A DNA stretch of 9,375 nt, from the NCBI GenBank assembly GCA_045532175.1, contig JAZSFK010000036.1, positions 1 to 9,375 of the forward strand. Direction: 5' to 3'. A model generated the notes under the pieces. The model was not told the DNA's origin. It did not search any database and was given only the letters and a program-made list of their open reading frames with translations. This document shows positions 6,280 to 9,375 of the stretch, piece by piece. Source of the stretch: Fimenecus sp045532175. GTDB taxonomy: Bacteria > Bacillota > Clostridia > Oscillospirales > Acutalibacteraceae. Positions within the stretch are counted from its first letter, which is position 1, and the number at the start of each line of letters is the position of its first letter. Made by a program: the position numbers and the translations under genes.

Positions 6280-7120
6280 AATCATTGACGGTAAAGAAGT
6301 TTCCGCATCAGTCAGAAACGAAATCAAAGAAGAAGTAGAAAATCTTAAAATGCAGGGCAAAAAAACAGGGCTTGCCGTTGTAATTGTGGGTAATAACCCC
6401 GCTTCACGTGTTTATGTGAATAACAAGAAAAAGGGTTGCGAAGAAGTGGGAATGGAGTCTTTTGAATATGCTCTTCCCGAAGAAACAACCACAGAGGAGC
6501 TTTTAGAATTAGTTGAAAAGCTCAACAATGACGATAATGTTGACGGTATCCTTTGTCAGTTGCCGTTACCAAAGCAGATTGACGAGAAAAAAGTTCTTAA
6601 TGCAATCGTACCACATAAGGACGTTGATGCTTTCCACCCTGTAAATACAGGTCATATTATGATTGGCGACCATTCATTTTTGCCTTGCACACCTGCAGGA
6701 ATTATGGAGATGCTCAAATTCTATGACATTTCTGTTGAGGGCAAGGAATGTGTTGTAATCGGCAGAAGTAATATCGTTGGTAAGCCTATGGCTATGCTTC
6801 TTTTAGGACAGAATGGTACGGTTACAATTTGTCATTCAAGAACAAAAGACCTTGCAGAAGTCACAAAACGTGCCGATATTCTTGTTGCCGCAGTCGGTAT
6901 TGCATATTTCGTAAAAGAAGACATGGTAAAAGACGGTGCAGTTGTAATTGATGTTGGTATGAACAGAAACGCAGAGGGTAAACTCTGTGGTGACGTTGAT
7001 TTTGAGAATGTAAAAGATAAATGTTCATTTATCACACCCGTACCCGGTGGCGTAGGCCCAACGACAATAACAATGTTGCTCAAAAATACACTCACAGCAT
7101 CAAAAGAACACAAAAAATAG
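6272..7120 (+). CDS. folD: Bifunctional methylenetetrahydrofolate dehydrogenase/methenyltetrahydrofolate cyclohydrolase FolD
   Basis: A 282-residue cytoplasmic enzyme that interconverts 5,10-methylene-, 5,10-methenyl- and 10-formyl-tetrahydrofolate, supplying one-carbon units for purines and formyl-methionine, normally using NADP. Motifs in order: SRVYVNNKKKGCEEVG (45-60) with catalytic Tyr48 and Lys52, DGILCQLPLP (91-100), KDVDAFHP (116-123), the dinucleotide-binding GRSNIVGKP (164-172), CHSRT (187-191) and PVPGGVGPTT (256-265). Length is normal for the family. The start at 6272 is preferred because MYKIIDGKEV is the usual FolD N-terminus and GGAGG (6258-6262) precedes it. A longer in-frame ATG at 6197 would only add residues translated from the lgt 3' end. 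It overlaps lgt by eight bases (ATGTATAA), the same overlap length as ymfF/ymfH. It is the last gene of the operon; no T-tailed hairpin follows until 7273. Confidence 0.96.
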   Translation: MYKIIDGKEVSASVRNEIKEEVENLKMQGKKTGLAVVIVGNNPASRVYVNNKKKGCEEVGMESFEYALPEETTTEELLELVEKLNNDDNVDGILCQLPLPKQIDEKKVLNAIVPHKDVDAFHPVNTGHIMIGDHSFLPCTPAGIMEMLKFYDISVEGKECVVIGRSNIVGKPMAMLLLGQNGTVTICHSRTKDLAEVTKRADILVAAVGIAYFVKEDMVKDGAVVIDVGMNRNAEGKLCGDVDFENVKDKCSFITPVPGGVGPTTITMLLKNTLTASKEHKK

Positions 7121-7154
7121 TTTACTTTTCCGCAATACAATTAAATTAGTCATA

Positions 7155-7182
7155 TTGTATGGGCGGATGCTCACATCCGCCC
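7155..7182 (-). repeat. REP-like palindrome 1
   Basis: GGGCGGATG (7161-7169) pairs perfectly with CATCCGCCC (7174-7182) across a four-base loop CTCA. No T-run follows on either strand, so it is a poor terminator. Read on the minus strand the stem is followed by ATACAAT, close to the CTACAAT that follows palindrome 2. I therefore place it in minus orientation. Confidence 0.7.
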
Positions 7183-7206
7183 GATAAATTGTGATTAAAT
7201 TAAAAC

Positions 7207-7238
7207 GGGACGATGTAGGCATCGTCCCCTACAATTTT
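7207..7238 (+). repeat. REP-like palindrome 2
   Basis: GGGACGATG (7207-7215) pairs perfectly with CATCGTCCC (7220-7228) across a four-base loop TAGG, then CTACAATTTT follows. It has the same stem length, loop length and GGG..GATG frame as palindrome 1. The two internal differences are matched by compensating changes in the opposite arm, which points to selection or copying of structure. Confidence 0.7.
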
Positions 7239-7266
7239 GAAAAGAATTGATATATACTACTATAAA
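7237..7266 (+). promoter_or_regulatory. Putative copA promoter
   Basis: TTGAAA (7237-7242) and TATAAA (7261-7266) are separated by 18 bases, each matching five of six consensus positions. The start would be near 7273, at the first base of hairpin 3. I see no clear CopY-type TACAnnTGTA operator or MerR-type 19-20 base spacer, so copper control cannot be inferred from this site. Confidence 0.45.
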
Positions 7267-7272
7267 ATGTAG

Positions 7273-7296
7273 AGGCGACTCGCGAATCGCCTTTTT
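7273..7296 (+). terminator. REP-like palindrome 3 acting as probable intrinsic terminator
   Basis: AGGCGA (7273-7278) pairs with TCGCCT (7287-7292) and is followed directly by TTTT (TTTTT counting 7292). The inner eight bases CTCGCGAA are nearly palindromic: one C-to-T change at 7279 would make an 18-base perfect palindrome. It can end the ymfF-folD transcript. On the minus strand the stem is followed by CTACATTTTA, the flank shared with the other two palindromes (element limits about 7264-7292). Because it also starts at the predicted copA start site, it could instead be a 5' hairpin of the copA message. Confidence 0.55.
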
Positions 7297-7314
7297 ATGA
7301 ATGAAGGTGAGTAA

Positions 7315-9375
7315 ATGACACAGTTTAATATTACAGGTATGAGTTGTGCTGCCTGTGTGGCCAGAGTTGAAAGAGCCGTAAACTCTGTTGACGGTGTAAA
7401 GGCTTGTTCGGTCAGTCTTCTCACCAATTCAATGGGTGTTGAGGGTAATGCTGATACAAATGCCATAATAAAAGCAGTAACAGATGCAGGATATGGGGCA
7501 AGTGTTAAGGGCGAAGCCACCAAATCGACAAAAAGCGACGATGAATTAAAGGATACTGAAACTCAAAAGCTTAAAAGACGACTTTTTGCTTCCTTGGGAT
7601 TTTTAATACTTTTAATGTATATCTCAATGGGTCACGTTATGTGGGGCTGGTACTTGCCCCCGATATTGGCGACAAACCCTCTTGCAATCGGTCTTTGCGA
7701 AATGCTTTTAACCATTATCGTAATGGTGATAAATCAAAAATTCTTCGTAAATGGCTTTAAGGGGCTTTTACACCGCTCTCCGAATATGGACACTCTTGTT
7801 GCCCTCGGCTCAGGTGCATCCTTTGTTTACAGCACCTATGTGCTTTTTAGAATGACTGCGGATATAGGTAATGCTCATCACTATTTGCACGAGTTCTATT
7901 TTGAGTCAGCGGCTATGATTTTAACGCTTATTACTGTGGGCAAAATGCTTGAAGCACGTTCAAAGGGAAAAACCACAAATGCCCTTAAATCCTTGATGAA
8001 TTTAGCACCCAAAACTGCAACAATTCTTGTTGACGGTGTTGAAACTGAAGTTCCAATAGAAAATGTGAAAAAAGGAGACATTTTCATTGTCCGTCCCGGT
8101 GAACAGATTTCTGTTGACGGTGTAATTGTTGACGGACATACCGCAGTTGACGAGTCAGCACTTACGGGTGAAAGTATTCCTGTTGATAAATCAGTGGGGG
8201 ACAAGGTTTCGGGCGGTACAATAAATCAGTCAGGGTTTATTAAATGCGAAGCCTTGCGGGTTGGTGAGGATACAACACTTTCCCGGATTATTAAAATGGT
8301 AAGTGATGCTGCAGCCACAAAAGCACCAATCGCAAAAATTGCCGACAAGGTTTCGGGCGTGTTTGTTCCTGTTGTAATTTCAATTGCGATAATCACAACA
8401 ATTATATGGCTTATTGCAGGTCAGACTTTCGGTTATGCCTTGGCTCGCGGAATTTCCGTACTTGTAATCAGTTGTCCCTGTGCTTTGGGACTTGCTACAC
8501 CTGTTGCAATTATGGTTGGTAATGGTGTTGGTGCTAAAAACGGAATTCTTTTCAAAACTGCAGTTTCCCTTGAAGAAACAGGCAGAGCAAATACAGTTGT
8601 CCTTGATAAAACCGGCACAATTACCGAGGGCAAGCCAAAGGTTACGGATATAATTCCCATAAACACAACGGAAAATGAGCTTTTAAGCCTTGCATATTCC
8701 CTTGAAATAAAAAGTGAGCATCCGTTAGCAAAAGCCGTTGTACAAAAGGGTGAAGAAACGGATGTAACTCGGGCGGAAGTGCAGAATTTTAAAGCACTTT
8801 CAGGAAATGGTGTAACAGCAGAATTAAATGACAAAACTCTTTATGGTGGTAGTTTAAAGTTCATAAGTGAGAAAGTAGTCATTGATGACGAAACCGTAAA
8901 AATTACAGAAACTCTTGCAGAAAACGGAAAAACTCCGTTGCTTTTCAGTATTGATGATGTGCTTCTTGGCATAATAGCAGTAGCAGATACAATTAAAGAG
9001 GATAGCCCAAAAGCAATTAAAGAGTTGCAGAATATGGGTATCCGTGTTGTAATGCTTACGGGTGACAATGAAAAAACCGCCAATGCAATCGGTGCACAGG
9101 CAGGAGTTGATGAGGTTATTGCAGGAGTTATGCCCGACGGTAAGGAAAAGGTTATCCGTCGTCTTAAAGATAAAGGTAAAGTTATAATGGTGGGTGACGG
9201 AATAAACGATGCACCTGCATTAACACGAGCAGATATCGGAATTGCAATCGGTGCAGGTACGGATATTGCCATTGATTCGGCAGATGTTGTGCTTATGAAC
9301 AGCAAACTTTCCGATGTGCCGTCTGCAATACGTTTAAGTCGAGCAACCCTTAAAAATATCCACGAAAATCTTTTC
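7315..9375 (+). CDS. copA: Copper-exporting P1B-type ATPase CopA (3' end cut by window)
   Basis: The first 687 residues of a Cu(+)-exporting P-type ATPase; the frame is open to the window edge. It has one N-terminal heavy-metal-associated domain with GMSCAAC (8-14, Cys11/Cys14), a charged linker (about 66-88), membrane segments near 89-107, 121-143, 159-180 and 194-214, the actuator domain with TGES (284-287), then the metal-binding CPC (387-389, in ISCPCALGLATP) in the sixth segment. The phosphorylation loop has DKTGT (Asp431), SEHPLAKA (467-474), TGDN (582-585) and GDGINDAPA (627-635). The CPC and HP motifs mark the P1B-1 copper class, which drives monovalent copper or silver out of the cell. 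The sequence stops at NIHENLF, just before the last two membrane helices, so roughly 50 residues are probably missing. Start ATG has AAGGTGA four bases upstream. No regulator or copper chaperone gene is in view. Confidence 0.95.
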   Translation, partial: MTQFNITGMSCAACVARVERAVNSVDGVKACSVSLLTNSMGVEGNADTNAIIKAVTDAGYGASVKGEATKSTKSDDELKDTETQKLKRRLFASLGFLILLMYISMGHVMWGWYLPPILATNPLAIGLCEMLLTIIVMVINQKFFVNGFKGLLHRSPNMDTLVALGSGASFVYSTYVLFRMTADIGNAHHYLHEFYFESAAMILTLITVGKMLEARSKGKTTNALKSLMNLAPKTATILVDGVETEVPIENVKKGDIFIVRPGEQISVDGVIVDGHTAVDESALTGESIPVDKSVGDKVSGGTINQSGFIKCEALRVGEDTTLSRIIKMVSDAAATKAPIAKIADKVSGVFVPVVISIAIITTIIWLIAGQTFGYALARGISVLVISCPCALGLATPVAIMVGNGVGAKNGILFKTAVSLEETGRANTVVLDKTGTITEGKPKVTDIIPINTTENELLSLAYSLEIKSEHPLAKAVVQKGEETDVTRAEVQNFKALSGNGVTAELNDKTLYGGSLKFISEKVVIDDETVKITETLAENGKTPLLFSIDDVLLGIIAVADTIKEDSPKAIKELQNMGIRVVMLTGDNEKTANAIGAQAGVDEVIAGVMPDGKEKVIRRLKDKGKVIMVGDGINDAPALTRADIGIAIGAGTDIAIDSADVVLMNSKLSDVPSAIRLSRATLKNIHENLF

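Larger units (their letters stand above)
7121..7314. other. Palindrome-rich folD-copA intergenic region
   Basis: These 194 bases hold no convincing gene. They contain three GC-rich hairpins (7161-7182, 7207-7228, 7273-7292) in otherwise very AT-rich DNA, a putative copA promoter (7237-7266) and the copA ribosome site AAGGTGA (7304-7310). ATACAAT (7135-7141) and ATTGTAT (7154-7160) form a further inverted repeat. Each hairpin has a CTACA- or ATACA-like flank on one side, which suggests one repeat family inserted three times in alternating orientation. Confidence 0.8.

Noticed and set aside
7161..7228. Palindromes 1 and 2 as a CRISPR array or tandem terminators
   Set aside because: The two units differ in sequence, lie in opposite orientation and have no regular spacers, and neither is followed by a T-run, so neither explanation fits.
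7229..7272. CTACA...TGTAG as a CopY-type operator
   Set aside because: The CopY box is TACAnnTGTA with a two-base centre; here the arms are more than 30 bases apart and are better explained as the shared flanks of the repeat elements.
7297..7314. Five-codon leader frame (MNEGE) immediately before copA
   Set aside because: It starts in the T-run of hairpin 3 without its own ribosome site and overlaps the copA Shine-Dalgarno. It has no cysteine or other feature suggesting metal sensing, so it is probably chance.

Overview
The window looks like chromosomal DNA from a low-to-moderate GC anaerobic Firmicute of the Clostridia, probably a gut Oscillospiraceae/Ruminococcaceae-type organism. This rests on the AT-rich intergenic DNA, strong AGGAGG-like ribosome sites, the YmfF/YmfH-type M16 pair, the clostridial-type radical SAM protein and the GC-rich hairpin repeats. 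The species cannot be named from sequence alone. No rRNA, tRNA, CRISPR array, transposase or phage gene was seen.

Layout. (1) 52-1062 (+): an alpha/beta hydrolase of the monoglyceride lipase/lysophospholipase type. Its nucleophile elbow reads GHGMGS, with Gly where the catalytic Ser should be. (2) 1061-1105: a bidirectional intrinsic terminator between convergent genes. (3) 1117-2574 (-): a monocistronic radical SAM protein with a SPASM/twitch-like C-terminal part and an extra terminal cysteine triad, behind a near-consensus promoter. (4) 2575-2811: a divergent promoter region. (5) 2812-7120 (+): a tightly packed operon of ymfF-like, ymfH-like, lgt and folD, joined by overlaps of 8, 1 and 8 bases. 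(6) 7121-7314: an intergenic region packed with three related GC-rich palindromes and a putative promoter. (7) 7315 to the window end (+): a CopA-type copper-exporting P-type ATPase, cut off by the window edge near its C-terminus.

How they fit together. The two M16 proteins look like a heterodimer in which YmfH carries the zinc site and YmfF carries the substrate-binding Arg/Tyr region. They share a message with Lgt, which puts the lipid on prolipoproteins, and with FolD, a one-carbon folate enzyme. The functional reason for this grouping is not evident. CopA is a separate unit for copper efflux; no CsoR, CopY or CopZ gene lies within the window.

Most of the window is ordinary core metabolism and housekeeping, and I see no clear new multi-gene system. 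The points most worth a second look are the Ser-to-Gly change in the hydrolase, the cysteine-rich tail of the radical SAM protein, and the cluster of structurally conserved but sequence-divergent palindromes upstream of copA.
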